Under the pieces are notes generated by a model that had not been told where the DNA came from, did not search any database, and was given only the letters and a program-made list of their open reading frames with translations. A program made the position numbers and the translations under genes. A stretch of 64,000 nt of DNA, taken from Corydoras sp. C115. Lineage: Eukaryota; Chordata; Actinopteri; Siluriformes; Callichthyidae. Positions 32,331 to 44,458 of this stretch are shown here, piece after piece; positions within the stretch are counted from its first letter, which is position 1, and every line of letters starts with the position of its first letter. The stretch lies in assembly GCA_019802505.1 (NCBI GenBank), contig JAFMOC010000027.1, positions 2,697,501 through 2,761,500 on the forward strand. Reading direction: 5' to 3'.

Positions 32331-32630
32331 GTCAATGCGTTCTTAATGCATGGTTTCACATGCACACGAGAACCAATTAGTCCTAGAAGTAGCAGAACTT
32401 TAGGTTCGGGTCCACACCTTGGATCGGTCAGGTGAGCAAAAAGAGAGTTTTACATGTTCTATCAAAGCACATGGTTACAAACCTCCCATAAATGCATGCT
32501 TTCAGATTGATGGACATTTCATTTCGTCTCTCTGCAGCGAGGCGATGTCTCATCGTGAAACCCAGTGTGCAGAAACCTACTTTGTAGGTAAAAAGCCTTA
32601 ACAGAATTTACACGATATCCATTTTTCTAG

Positions 32631-32632
<2 letters not shown>

Positions 32633-32692
<60 letters not shown>
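32633..32692 (+). repeat. (TA)n microsatellite
   Basis: About 60 bp of nearly perfect TA. Confidence 0.95.
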
Positions 32693-32696
<4 letters not shown>

Positions 32697-33487
32697 AATG
32701 TAGATTCAAGACTTTTTTTTTTTTATTACTCATTATATAAACAACAAAACCGGTGACGAGGTGCACGCATTCAGCAATTTAACAAACGATTAAAAAGATA
32801 GTATCTCTAAAAAAAGTAGTCAAGTAGATCGTAGCAGTGATGGCTTACTAGATTGTTTCCAAGAGTAGAACAAACCCTTGAAATGTTTCTAAATCCTTTA
32901 GATTGTAGGTTTCTGTACCGATACGACCTAAAACGTCAGTATTTTACATTTTAATTACATAACCCAATTACCCAATTACATAACCCAAACCCCTGAATTA
33001 TTCATTTATTAATTGAGCCAAACAATCCAATTGTACACGGCAAAGGTCACATGTACGATGCCATGCTCATCGCTATCTTACACTCCCCCCACTCTACGTA
33101 TTTTCGCTTAAGCAAGGGTGTCTGCAAATATATCTCCCCCGATGGGTGTGGTCATCTGCTCCATTTTTGGCGTATTGCTACCATGGCAACAGAAAACACA
33201 GGTGCATTTCACACAGGTGACAACATCCCAGACGGATGTTCATGGCTATCTTGGCATTGAATTGTCAGCATGCAGGATGTTACACGGTGCGCAAACCCAC
33301 TGCTGGTTGGCGGCTATGCAAATTTTACATCAACAACAAACAGAATACTGAATAAAACGACATTGTTCTACGTCGACACAAAATTGCGCCGTTGAAATAG
33401 CAACCCGCCAAAAGCAGACAGCACCTCGTTCTTAAAGGGAAAGGCGAAAAACACAGCCATTAATAATTAAGAGAATTAGTACCTTCC
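32693..33487. other. Unique AT-rich intergenic DNA
   Basis: No exon or repeat recognised. Confidence 0.4.
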
Positions 33488-33563
33488 TCAGTACCTTCAC
33501 CTTAAATCCATGTTTATGGACTGTGGGAGGAAACCGGAGAACGCACACAGATACGGGGAGAAC
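33488..33563 (-). repeat. Old V-SINE-like central fragment
   Basis: CACCTTAAATCCATGTTTAT to GATACGGGGAGAAC, cut by the tail of the next copy. Confidence 0.6.
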
Positions 33564-33564
33564 A

Positions 33565-33911
33565 TTCATTCATTCATTATCTTCCGCTTTATCCTCTACT
33601 AGGGTCGCGGGGTTCCCCATGTCCATCCAGGGGACAACGTTTTGTGCGCTGGGCAGATACACCCAGGACAGGGTGCCAATCTATCACTGGACACACACTC
33701 ACTCACACACACAGACACACTCTATATGGGGCAATTTGGAGAACTCAATTGACTTGCTCCATGCTTTTGGACTGTGGGAGGAAACCGGAGAACCCGGAGG
33801 AAACCCACACGGACACGGGGAGAACATGGAAACTCCGCCCTGATGGGGATTCGAACCGGGAATCCCTAGTGATGAGAGGAGAACATGCTAAACACTAAGC
33901 CACTGTGCTGC
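33565..33911 (-). repeat. V-SINE-like copy
   Basis: Full length, with head CACTAAGCCACTGTGCTGCC. Confidence 0.85.
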
Positions 33912-33930
33912 CCTGCTTCAGCTTCTTTTT

Positions 33931-34281
33931 TCATTCATCCATTATCTTCCGCTTTATCCTCTATTAGGGTCGCGGTGGGGTTCCCCATGCCCATCCAGGG
34001 GAGAACGTTTCGGGCGCTGGGCAGATAGACCCAGGACAGGACGCCAATCTATCGCTGGGCACACACTCACTCACTCACTCACACACACACATTACTCTAT
34101 ATGGGGCAATTTGGAGAACTCAATTGACTTGATCCATGTTTTTGGACTGTGGGAGGAAACCGGAGAACCCGGAGGAAACCCACACGGACACGGGGAGAAC
34201 ATGGAAACTCCACCCTGATGGGGATTCGAACCGGGAATCCCTAGCGCTGAGAGGCGAACGTGCTAACAACTAAGCCACCGG
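33931..34281 (-). repeat. V-SINE-like copy
   Basis: Near full length with an expanded (CACT)n/(CA)n stretch at about 34060-34092. Confidence 0.85.
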
Positions 34282-34608
34282 GGAGAACCTGCCAAATAAA
34301 TCTATTTGCAAGTATCGTATTGGTCTGGTGTTTTCGGTATGTAGAATTATTAAAGACATGGAAATGAGAAGGTTTTAGGTCATATTCCCGCAGCAAACAG
34401 AACCTTCGAAAGGATTTACAAACCATCAAGCGTCGCTCGGGGGAAAGGACGTGGGTTGAAGAACGATGTGCACACGACGAGAAGAGAACCACAGAAATAT
34501 TAAGTGCATTATAGATATCGACACAAATGACCTTCAAGTCTTCAGGGTCAGCGATTCACAATGACAGTTGCATAAATAGACAGACGTTGATTGTTGTGTC
34601 ACTTTGAT

Positions 34609-34639
<31 letters not shown>

Positions 34640-35451
34640 TTTTTTTTTTTTAATTCATTCATTTTCATGTATTGTAAATTCAGTGTAAAAACTAACGTAC
34701 TCCGTTCCAGCACGTTCTGGGATGTGAAGCACGAGAACGTGGAGCGCTCGCACCGACGCCGTTTCCCGAAGTTAGAAAACGCATGGTGTGAGGGGGCGAC
34801 CCGATGGATAGAACCTTAGTACCAATGACTTGCCCTTAATACCAATCAATGGCAGGCATGTGGAACCTAACCGTATGGCTTTTCTTAAACTGAGGATTAA
34901 AACACTGAGAGCTCTATGGATCGGTGGAGTCAGAAGTCTTTGATTCGATGGCATTTGTCCACAGAAACCTCGTAAAAACACCAAAACACCTCCATGTTCT
35001 ATTTTAAAAAAGCCACCTGCTTGTTGAGAACCGATATGGTGCATTGCTTGGAACCCTGAATGTCTCAAAGACTGATGTGGACCTGAGATGTCTGCACGTG
35101 ATTGGTTAGTCTTTGCACAATTAGGAACAGCCCTACAGCGGGAAGCTGCCACGAGCTTTCCTGCACCGAGGTAAGTAGCTGCCTATATGCCAGCAGAAAC
35201 AGCATTTTGCGTGGAATTGTCTTTGATAATCACGTCTCATCCAGGGAACCCCCTCAGCAGACGTTCTCGAGTGGCGGGCCGTGCGTTTCAAACCCGGGGC
35301 TTCGGTAATGCTGCGTCTGAACTATTTTATGGCTATAAAAACAGCTGATTATGCAGAAATGCTGCATGAAGAGCCGTTGCATCGCAGATGGAGAACTCGA
35401 GTAGCCACACCGAAAATAAATCACTAATAATAACCTCATGAAACTGCGAGA
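34282..35451. other. Unique intergenic DNA, longest SINE-free stretch of the spacer
   Basis: It includes (GT)n at 34611-34640, a CpG-rich patch at 34720-34800 and a strong plus-strand donor-like CACCGAGGTAAGTAG near 35165. No gene assembled. Confidence 0.35.
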
Positions 35452-35779
35452 TTCATTCATTCATCCATTATCTTCCGCTTTGTCCTATGTTAGGGTCGCG
35501 GGGGGTGGGGGGTTCCCCATGCCCATCCAGGGGAGAACATTTCGGGCGCTGGGAAGATACACCCAGGACAGGGCGCCAATCTATCGCTGGGCACACACTC
35601 ACACAGACACGCACACATACACACTCTATATTGGGCAATTTGGAGAACTCAATTGACTTGATCCATGTTTTTGGACTATGGGAGGAAACCTGAGAACCCG
35701 GAGGAAACCCACGCGGACACGGGGAGAACATGGAAACTCCACCCAGATGGGGATTCGAACCGGGAATCCCTAGCGCTGA
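35452..35779 (-). repeat. V-SINE-like copy, head-truncated
   Basis: It ends within the head at CCCTAGCGCTGAAAG. Confidence 0.82.
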
Positions 35780-35882
35780 AAGTGGTACACACTCCGAGTA
35801 GCCAATCAGAGGACGTATGCCTGCTAGGGGCCTTGGTATCGCCAACTCAAAATCTGATTGGTTGAAGCAACAGGCTGATTTT

Positions 35883-36211
35883 CCATCCATTCATTTATTA
35901 TCTTCTGCTTTATCCTCTATTAGGGTCGCGGGGGTGGGGTTCCCCATGCCCATCCAGGGGAGAACGTCTCGGGCGCTGGGCAGATACAGCCAGGACAGGG
36001 CGCCAATCCATCGCTGGGCACACACTCACTCACACATACACACTCTATTTGGGGCAATTTGGAGAACTCAATTGACTTGATCCATGTCTTTGGACTGTGG
36101 GAGGAAACCGGAGAACCCGGTGGAAACCCACGTGGACATGGAGAACATGGAAACTCCACCCAGATCGGGATTCGAACCGGGAATCCCTAGCGCTGAGAGG
36201 AGAACATGCCC
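35883..36211 (-). repeat. V-SINE-like copy with target duplication
   Basis: Flanked by CAGGCTGATTTT (35871-35882 and 36212-36223). The missing outer head was lost at insertion, i.e. 5' truncation. Confidence 0.9.
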
Positions 36212-36223
36212 CAGGCTGATTTT

Positions 36224-36923
36224 ATTCTACTGTGCTGCAGAATTGATAGTGAGGGCAGTTTATTTAATGATGCTGAACAGTGATTGGTTAATTGTTAAAT
36301 CATCTGGAAGCGGCGTAACCGGGGAAACGCTACGACAAAATTTAATTAACATCCGTCTGTGATTAAGATAATTAAGCCAGCAGAGAAGGCTTTGAAGGCC
36401 CCGACAGCCCGCCACTGATACCCCATGATATGAGACACACCCTCTTTTAACTCCTTTAAGAATAACAAGGTTGCCTTTCTAGTATTTAATTGCCCCAGTT
36501 GGTTTTTTTATAAAATACTAACGAAAAAGCCCACAACTGATCGTCTCCATGGCAACCTGTAGAGGTTTCCACTGTACAGCAGAAGAGCGTTCCTTATGAT
36601 TTACCCCTAACACCCAGTAAAGTGGATAAACTGTGATCTATGACATCACATCCTAGGGGAACACCATTCAGCTAACATGATGGCAGCAATGCAAACAGTG
36701 TGATATCACAATTGTATAAAGCTTAACTAAAAAGGGCATTCTACAGCATTACAAATCCAAAAAGTTTACCTTTAATATCGTCAGAGTAAATCTAATCCCT
36801 GGACGCTGATATCGTTCTGACGTTGGGGCATTTTTAACAAGCAGTAAAGCGACTACGGAAAAAAAAAACTATATTATATTCAATGATATTTGATTAGATC
36901 ATCATATGTTTAATATTCAATTA
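36224..36923. other. Unique DNA between SINE and MITE
   Basis: 36352-36415 resembles 29123-29200 (GTCTGTGATT...GGCTTTGAAGG); otherwise nothing. Confidence 0.35.
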
Positions 36924-37289
36924 TACGGTATCGGTCAAAGGTTTGGCCACGCCCCCTTTCTGTTTCCCCCATTTATCATATAGATGGACTGCAGGGTCTA
37001 CAGTTCTGCAGTGACACTCATGTGGTGAGGGGGTGTTAGTGCAGCAGTGCTGCTGTGACACTGCTGGGATAGGACTAATGCACCAACCCAAAACCCCTGC
37101 TCTGTGGTGGTACCATTGGGGTGGTACCATTGGGGCTCTGACCATTAGAACAGAGTACACAGTATGTCCTGTAGAACACAAACAGATGGACTACAGTCTG
37201 GAATTGGAGAACTACAAAGTCCAGCTTTAGAACTTAGGACAATAAGTGGAGCAAATAGGGGCGTGGCCAAACTTTTGACTGGTACTGTA
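36924..37289 (+). mobile_element. Complete MITE, TIR-bounded, ~366 bp (reference copy)
   Basis: The left end TACGGTATCGGTCAAAGGTT TGGCCACGCCCC pairs with the right end GGGGCGTGGCC AAACTTTTGACTGGTACTGTA over about 32 bp with few mismatches. The interior carries GCAGTGACACTCATGTGGTG and ACACTGCTGGGATAGGAC. Non-coding. It lies just downstream of the nudt14 stop. Confidence 0.8.
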
Positions 37290-37609
37290 TGTAGTGTATA
37301 TGGCATGAGTCACTTGGCATTTGGATGGTGGGTTATCAAGACGTCCTTCACTCTCCAGTGGAAAATGCTACTATTGTTCTGGTGTGCTACCAGGAGAACC
37401 TGACGGGTTCAGTGACGTCAGACTCGAGAGGAATCTGAAACAGGACCACCGTGTAGAAGACCAACCAAAGAGAAAGAAAGGAAAACAATACGTACATCTC
37501 CATGAAGCTTAGATGGTGATAAAAAGTTGAACGGGGTTGTGTGTGGAGGGCGGGGGGGTGGGGGGGGGGTCTCAGGGTAGTTGATGGAAACAGAAGCCAT
37601 CACTTCTTA
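37290..37609 (-). other. Presumed nudt14 3' UTR and downstream flank
   Basis: The sequence just downstream of the nudt14 stop contains a G-rich tract (about 37547-37570) and no clear AATAAA on the minus strand before the MITE at 36924-37289. The polyadenylation site is therefore not placed. Confidence 0.35.
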
Positions 37610-37859
37610 TTACACATTGGTAGAGATCTTATACTTGGGTGCTATGTTGTTATGGAACCACATGAAACTGAAGATGACCCCCATGGTTTTAGGGATGTTC
37701 TCGTCATAGGCAAAAGTCATGGCCTCGTGCAGGGGCACTTTGATCACTTCGATGAGTTCGCCCTCTTGGGGCTGGCCGCCACCCTCACCGACACGGTTCT
37801 CGTCCGATACCTCCGCATAGAACATGGTCTGCTTGGCCCCCGTGACTCCCACTCCTGAC
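37610..37859 (-). CDS. nudt14: nudt14 exon 5 (C-terminal exon with stop)
   Basis: This terminal exon has acceptor TCTATGTTCCACAG and begins in phase 2; G completes the AGG codon split with exon 4. It encodes 82 residues to a TAA at 37612-37610. SGVGVTGAKQTMFYAEVSDE, GELIEVIKVPL and IPKTMGVIF align with the NUDT14 C-terminus (human SGVGLTGSRQTMFYTEV and IPKTLGVIF, from memory). NUDT14 hydrolyses UDP-glucose and other nucleotide sugars to UMP and sugar-1-phosphate in the cytosol. The C-terminal part completes the Nudix fold and dimer interface. A MITE (37911-38273) begins only about 50 bp upstream of the acceptor. Confidence 0.96.
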
Positions 37860-37910
37860 CTGTGGAACATAGAGAGAGTGCGGTGAGGTACGGGTACTTC
37901 CAAACAAACT

Positions 37911-38273
37911 ACAGAACCAGGCAAACGTTTGGACACGCCCCCTTCTTGCTTCACTATCTATATCCTCCACTTATCATATAGATGGACTTTGTAGTTCTCT
38001 GTTGGTCAGGAGCATCACAGAACAGGTATCATTTGGGTGGTGGATTGTTTATTGTCAGTTCTGCAGTGACACTGATGTGGTGAGGGGCGTTAGTGTTTTA
38101 TTTAAACACCTCAGTGACACTGCTGGGGTAGGACACCTATGCACCAACCAAATGATACCTGCTCTGTGGTGGTTCCATTGGGGTTCTGACCATTAGAACA
38201 GGGTAATGGGTACAAAGTCTATCTTTACTGTAAGTGGAACTGAGAACCTGGACAATACGTGGAGCAAAAAATG
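37911..38273 (+). mobile_element. MITE copy, right TIR lost
   Basis: Left end ACGTTTGGACACGCCCCCTT; interior GCAGTGACACTGATGTGGTG and GTGACACTGCTGGGGTAGGA. It lies in nudt14 intron 4, close to the exon 5 acceptor. Confidence 0.7.
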
Positions 38274-38933
38274 GTTTGTCGCCTTGTAACCTTCAGTTCT
38301 AACGAACGGAACACAGCACAGTTCCAGTTTCACTGACGGTCAGGGTTCAGCTTTCCTGATGCGGGGCTCTTAAAGGCGCTGGGTTTGAAGCGTCTGCCCC
38401 TCAGGCGTTTACAGACGCTCAGGTCACACTGCGGGTGTTATTATACCAGTTCTATAGTGGCAGCGCCGCTGCCTCACCCGAGACACTGTCAAGGAGATTG
38501 TTATGGAGATCTCCCACAGGGTCCAGGGATCTGGTCCAGAGGGTACAGGAGAAACGGTGACGAGCCCGACAAAACATCCTTCGCTTGTCGTTCCCCTCGG
38601 ATGCCAGCTGATTTTCTACATGGGAGGCTTCATTTTTTTGCTCTCCTCCAGGATTAATTAACAAAACCGCGTTAGGAAGCCGAATTCTGTTCCGAAAACT
38701 CTGAGGGTGAGAACATGAGGGATCCTCCACAATACATCAACATTTCAAAATGAACCCTGCATCCAAGAGAGCATCCAGCGTGTCAGTCACAGCAAACCTA
38801 AATAAGTGCTACTGTTTCATAGGGGTATGGAGGTTATGAGGACCGCCCCCCCTCCACCCTCCACTATTATTACAACAAGTATTACATTTCCAAATCTTAT
38901 CCTAACTTTACAATATATGTATATATATATATA

Positions 38934-39268
38934 GGGCGCACAGTGGCTTAGTGGTTTAGCATGTTCTCCTCTCAGCACTAGGGATTCCCGGTTCGAATCA
39001 CCATCTGGGTGGAGTTTCCATGTTCTCCCTGTGTCCGTGTGGGTTTCCTCCCATAGTCAAAAAACATAGATTCAAAGTGATTGGGCAACTATAAATTGCC
39101 CCTATATAATGAGTGTGGGTAAGTGAGTGTGTACCCAGTGAGGGATTGGCCCCCTGTCCTGGGTGTATCTACCCAGCACCCGAACGTTTTCCCCTGGATG
39201 GGCATGGGGAACCCCACAACCATCCTAATAGAGGATAAAGCGGGAGATAATGAATGGATGAATGAATA
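38934..39268 (+). repeat. V-SINE-like copy
   Basis: It follows (TA)n (38910-38933). The centre is diverged and lacks the CGGGTTCTCCGG segment. Confidence 0.8.
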
Positions 39269-39283
39269 TGCAACTATATTTAA

Positions 39284-39595
39284 GGGGCGGCACGGTGGCT
39301 TAGTGGTTGGCATGTTCTCCTCTCAGCGCTAGGGATTTCCGGTTAGAATCCCTATCTGGGTGGAGTCTCCATGTTCTCCCCGTGTCCTCGTGGGTTTCCT
39401 CCGGGTTCTCGGGTTTCCTCCCACAGTCCAAAAGCATGGATCATGTCAATTGAGTTCTCCAAATTGCCCCATATAGAGTGTGTGTATGTGTGTGAGTGAG
39501 TGTGTGCCCAGTGATAGATTGGCGTCCTGTCCTGGGTGTATCTACCCAGCACCCGAGCGTTCTCCCCTGGATGGGCATGGGGAACCATGCGACCC
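39284..39595 (+). repeat. V-SINE-like copy
   Basis: Joined to the preceding copy by ATGCAACTATATTTAAGG, the reverse complement of the linker near 45784. The flank after it recurs at 42401. Confidence 0.82.
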
Positions 39596-39665
39596 TAGTC
39601 TCTTATATAGGATTAGGGAAAGATGATGAGATAAAACAAGAGGAAGATTTTCTGACTTCAATTTT

Positions 39666-40019
39666 CATTCATTCATTCATTCATTATCTCCCGCTTTATC
39701 CTCTATTAGGGTCGTGGTGGGGTTCCCCATGCCCATCCAGGGGAGAACGTTTCGGGCGCTGGGCAGATAGACCCAGGACAGGGCGCCAATCCATCACTGG
39801 GCACACACTCACTCACACAGACACACTCTATATGGGGCAATTTTGAGAATTCAATTGACTTGATCCATGTTTTTGGACTGTGGGAGGAAACTGGAGAACC
39901 CGGAGGAAACCTACGCAGACACGGGGAGAACATGGAAACTCCACCCAGATGGGGATACGAACCGGGAATCCCCAGCGCTGAGAGGCGAACGTGCTAACCA
40001 CTAAGCCACCGTGCCGCTG
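39666..40019 (-). repeat. V-SINE-like copy with target duplication
   Basis: Flanked by CTGACTTCAATTTT (39652-39665, 40020-40033). It forms an inverted pair with 39284-39595 inside nudt14 intron 4. Confidence 0.9.
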
Positions 40020-40493
40020 CTGACTTCAATTTTAATATTTGAAAATGTAGTGTGTGTTGATTAGATTTAAGTCTCAATAATTGAGTGGTGTGTAGCACGG
40101 AGAAGACAGAACTCTGTCAGGGTTCATTACCCTGTGTATGTGAGCGTAGGGCTCAAAGTTCAGGATTAATTCCCTCTTCGTTTGCATTAACATCCAGCAG
40201 AACACACAGTGTGGGAATGGAGACGCAGCTTTACGAGGCTGTCCTGCTCCTCCATGCAAATGCTCAGTCTGGAAGGAAAATCACCTTTAAGTGGTTGCTA
40301 AGACGAATTTGAACTTTCTTTTCACTGCGTTTCCACTGGGTTTCATTCTGTAAACTGCGGCTTCCTTTGTCCTATTTTCACTGCCAGAGTTTCCTGCTTT
40401 TGTGAGAATGTAGTGTAAATATGAAGCGTCCTTATGGCGTCATGGCCATAAACAGACACTCACACACACAGATATGTATATATATATATATAT

Positions 40494-40844
40494 TCATTCA
40501 TTCATTCATTATCTTCCGCTTTATCCTCTATTAGGGTCGTGGTGGGGTTCCCCATGCCCATCCAGGGGAGAACGTTTCGGGCACTGGGCAGATAGACCCA
40601 GGACAGGACGCCAATCCATCGCTGGGCACGCACTCACTCACACAGACACACTCTATATGGGGCAATTTAGAGAATTCAATTGACTTGATCCATGTTTTTG
40701 GACTGTGGGAGGAAACCGAAGAACCCGGAGGAAACCCACGCGGACACGGGGAGAACATGGAAACTCCACCCAGATGGGGATTCGAACTGGGAATCCCTAG
40801 TGCTGAGAGGCGAACGTGCTAAACCACTAAGCCACTGTGCCGCC
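40494..40844 (-). repeat. V-SINE-like copy after (TA)n
   Basis: Full length, with (TA)n at 40473-40493 touching its tail. Confidence 0.85.
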
Positions 40845-40869
40845 CATATATATTGGGGTTGGGGTTCTT

Positions 40870-41222
40870 CATGCTTTATCCTCTATTCCCCAGGGGGTCG
40901 GGGGAGGGGGGGGGTTCGCCATCTACCGGGGACGTTTGCTCATCCAGGGGAGAACGTTTCGGGCGCTGGGCAGGACAGGGCGCCAATCTATCGCTGGACA
41001 CACACGCACTCACACTCACACACACACACTCTATATGGGGCAATGTGGAGAACTCAATTGATTTGATCCATGTTTTTGGACTGTGGGAGGAAACCGGAGA
41101 ACCCGGAGGAAACCCACGTGGACACGGGGAGAACATGGAAACTCCACCCAGATTGGGATTACAACTGGGAATCCCCAGCACTGAGAGGAGAACATGCCAA
41201 CCACTAAGCCACCGTGCCGCCC
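40870..41222 (-). repeat. V-SINE-like copy, rearranged tail
   Basis: The tail region contains an insertion CGCCATCTACCGGGGACGTT. Confidence 0.8.
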
Positions 41223-42199
41223 CACGTGACTAATCATTGTTACTTAATAGTACTTCCCAAAGTAAACCTGTGCATGTGTATGGGGAGAACATACAAACTG
41301 AGGAGAGTATTACCCCCTGGGCAAGCACGCCTCTCAGAGGGAGCCCCAGTGTGGGATGAACGTGTTGCCTTTTAACGCAGCCTTGGTTCTGCGCGATGTG
41401 AACGTGGAACCACGACATGAAGTGCGACCTGTAAGTACAGGTGTCCGAACGAGACAGGTGCTCGCGGGGCTCAGACGGCAGGTGCTGCGCCGGGTGAGAA
41501 CGTATGAGGGCATGTTGGTCAGGAGGACTGCTGCAGACTCCATGTAATGACACGGTGGATTAGCGCCGGGTGGGCGAGGGCGATCATCAGAGGCAATGAG
41601 CAGGTGTAAACACACAGATGTGAGACGCTGAGGGTTTAGCACTGTCGCCGCGCTCAGGCCGATAACAACACCGTCTCTTCCTCTCGTTCCAGACAGAGAG
41701 GGGCGTGGCCCGGCCCGTGTTTTCCCTGTATATCGCTTGTGAAGTGCTAATACCGCCGGATTAGCGGGTAAGCAAAACATTAAGGACGTACAGCGATGTT
41801 CTTTGAAGGCGTTTAAGTCGGAGACATCCGTTATGTTGTTTGATGCAAAATGCTTCAGTCAAATATGAAAATCCAGCGGATCACGGACGGAGTGAAGAGG
41901 TTTTGCGTGATTACAGGTCGGACTGCTGAGTCAAGCAAGTATAGGTTTGAATTCTGCCACCCCATAATAATCAGCATCAGCTAAAGCAGCTCTGTGATCT
42001 GCACTCAAATCCACAAATAGACACGGAGTGATTCCAGGTTTCCATCCTAATGAAGACGTCTGCAGCTTCAATCAACTCCACTCAGGTTTAATGCTCCTCT
42101 TAAACTGTTCTATGTTACCTACGGTACTTACACAGAGGAATTTGTTCTCCACATTTAACCCATTTGTGCAGTAAACACAAACACACACACACACACACT
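41223..42199. other. Unique segment in nudt14 intron 4
   Basis: GC-rich at 41340-41720 with plus-strand splice-like sites (TCTTCCTCTCGTTCCAG ending 41692; GACCT|GTAAGTAC at about 41429). Frames close quickly. (CA)n at 42177-42199. Confidence 0.35.
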
Positions 42200-42262
42200 C
42201 AGAGAAGTGAGGACATGCACCCGGAGAGGTGGGCAGCCCTGTATATGGAACCACCAAGTACT
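42200..42262 (-). repeat. SINE-3 fragment
   Basis: CAGAGAAGTGAGGACATGCA to ACCACCAAGTACTAG, a third copy of the segment repeated at 43075 and 43597. Confidence 0.6.
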
Positions 42263-42265
42263 AGA

Positions 42266-42400
42266 TTACATTACCATTACATTGGGTCATTTATTGGACG
42301 CTTTTATCCAAAGCGACTTACAAGGTGAGCACAGGGTTCATCACAACATTCCTGAGCAATGAGGGTTAAGGGTCTTGCTCAAGAACCCACCCGGATTCGA
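42266..42400 (-). repeat. SINE-2 copy, tail half
   Basis: GACGCTTTTATCCAAAGCGA to CTTGCTCAAGAACCCA; then joins the linker shared with 39603. Confidence 0.75.
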
Positions 42401-42460
42401 ACTTATATAGGATTAGGGAAAGATGATGAGATAAAACAAGAGGAAGATTTTCCGAGGAGA

Positions 42461-42793
42461 TCTCCCGCTTTATCCTCTATTAGGGTCGCGGGGGGGTTCC
42501 CCATGCCCATCCAGGGGAGAACGTTTCGGGCGCTGGGCAGATAGACCCAGGACGGGACGCCAATCCATCACTGGGCACACACTCACTCACACACACACTC
42601 TATATGGGGCAATTTTGAGAATTCAATTGACTTGATCCATGTTTTTGGACTGTGGGAGGAAACCGGAGAACCCGGAGGAAACCCACGCAGACACGGGGAG
42701 AACATGGAAACTCCACCCAGATGGGGATTCGAACCGGGAATCCCTAGCGCTGAGAGGCGAACGTGCTAACCACTAAGCCAACATGCCCCCCCA
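42461..42793 (-). repeat. V-SINE-like copy
   Basis: Near full length; the (ATTC)n tail is missing. Confidence 0.82.
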
Positions 42794-42970
42794 ATACTAA
42801 CATGTGTGTAAACAGGTTTCAATATAAAAGCCTAAAAAAAATGATTAACCCTGGTAGATCTCGATGGCCTGTCCAATGGAAAAGTAGATCTCGGAAAGTA
42901 GATCAATGGAAAAGTAGATCTCTTTCCTGTCCAATGGAAAAGTAGACCAGAAAAGTGTGGGCACCCCTGG

Positions 42971-43360
42971 TGTAAAGAGTACATGAACCTCTGCAGGGTC
43001 CTCAGGATGTGTGTATGTCAAAAGTTGTAGTCATCAAAACAACAGTGTGGGTTTGTATGAGGAACACACACACTGAGAGAAGTGAGGACATGTACCTGGA
43101 GAGGTGGGCAGCCCTGTATATGGAACCCAGGGACTTTTAGTCACCACCAAGTACTAGATTACATTAAATTATATTACATTTGGTCATTTGGTCATTTATT
43201 GGACGCTTTTATCCAAAGCGACTTACAAGGTGAGCACAGGGTTCATCACAACATCTCTGGAGCAATGAGGGTTAAGGGTCTTTCTCAAGGACCCACATTG
43301 ATAACTTCAGTGGACCTGGGATTTGAACCCCCAACCTTCAGATTGATAACCCAACACGAT
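42971..43360 (-). repeat. Unit A of a ~522-bp duplication (with SINE-2 insert)
   Basis: TGTAAAGAGTACATGAACCT starts here and again at 43493. It contains SINE-3 3' sequence and a SINE-2 (about 43160-43360) on the minus strand. Confidence 0.8.
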
Positions 43361-43492
43361 CAATTAACTCATGAAGTGAGGGATTTGATCACACTGCATC
43401 ATTATAATGGTGCAGGCTGTTAAAGGGAATGACACGACTTTAATCAAGCTATGGAGTGCAGGGTTGATGACTGGATACAGATGGGTTAAAGG

Positions 43493-43990
43493 TGTAAAGA
43501 GTACATGAACCTCTGCAGGGTCCTCAGGATGTGTGTATGTCAAAAGTTGTAGTCATCAAAACAACAGTGTGGGTTTGTATGAGGAACACACACACTGAGA
43601 GAAGTGAGGACATGCACCTGGAGAGGTGGGCAGCCCTGTATATGGAACCCAGGGACTATTAGTCACCACCAAGTACTAGATTAAATTTACATTTACATTT
43701 GGTCATTTATTGGATGCTTTTATCCAAAGCGACTTACAAGGTGAGCACAGAGTTCATCACAACATCCCTGGAGCAATGAGGGTTAAGGGTCTTGCTCAAG
43801 GACCCACACTGGTAACTTCAGTGGACCTGGGATTTGAACCCCCAACCTTCAGATTGATTTGGTAGGGCCCAATGCCCTACCCATTGAGCTACCGCGCCCT
43901 ACACTAGAGTACTTGGTGGGACTGGGACTCAAACCGGGGACCCCCTGGGTCACAATGCTGTTTTCTTAACCCCAAGCCTACAACTGCCTG
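43493..43990 (-). repeat. Unit B of the duplication, SINE-3 interrupted by SINE-2
   Basis: It has the same order as unit A. The SINE-2 (about 43683-43902) is bracketed by inverted arms CCACCAAGTACTAG (43666-43679) and CTAGAGTACTTGGTGG (about 43903-43919). SINE-3 head sequence continues to 43990. Confidence 0.78.
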
Positions 43991-44121
43991 AAATTGATGC
44001 TTTATTGAGGTGGGGGAGGTTTGCATTGAGGGTGGCATGGTGGTTAAGGTTCCCTAAGGCTGGTTCCTTAAACACAATCTGACAACTGCCCCCCCCAACT
44101 GTGGCGGATTTTAACAAAATG

Positions 44122-44458
44122 AACACGCCACGCCACGTTCTCCTCTCAGCACTGAGGATTCCCGTTTCGAATCCCAATCTGGGTGGAGTTTCCATGTTCT
44201 CCCCGTGTCCGCGTGGGTTTCCTCCGGGTTCTCTGGTTTCCTCCCACAGGTCAAAAACATGGATCAAGTCAATTGAGTTATCCAAATTGCCCCATGTAGA
44301 GTGTATGTGTGTGAGAGAGTGTGTGCCCAGCGATAGATTGGCGCCCTGTCCTGGGTGTATCTGCCCAGCGCCCGAAACGTTCTCCCCTGGATGGGCATGG
44401 GGAACCCCACCGTGACCCTAATAGAGGATAAAGCAGAAGATAATGGATGGATGGATGC
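44122..44458 (+). repeat. V-SINE-like copy, A box lost
   Basis: It starts at CACGTTCTCCTCTCAGC and ends in (GGAT)n. Confidence 0.83.
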
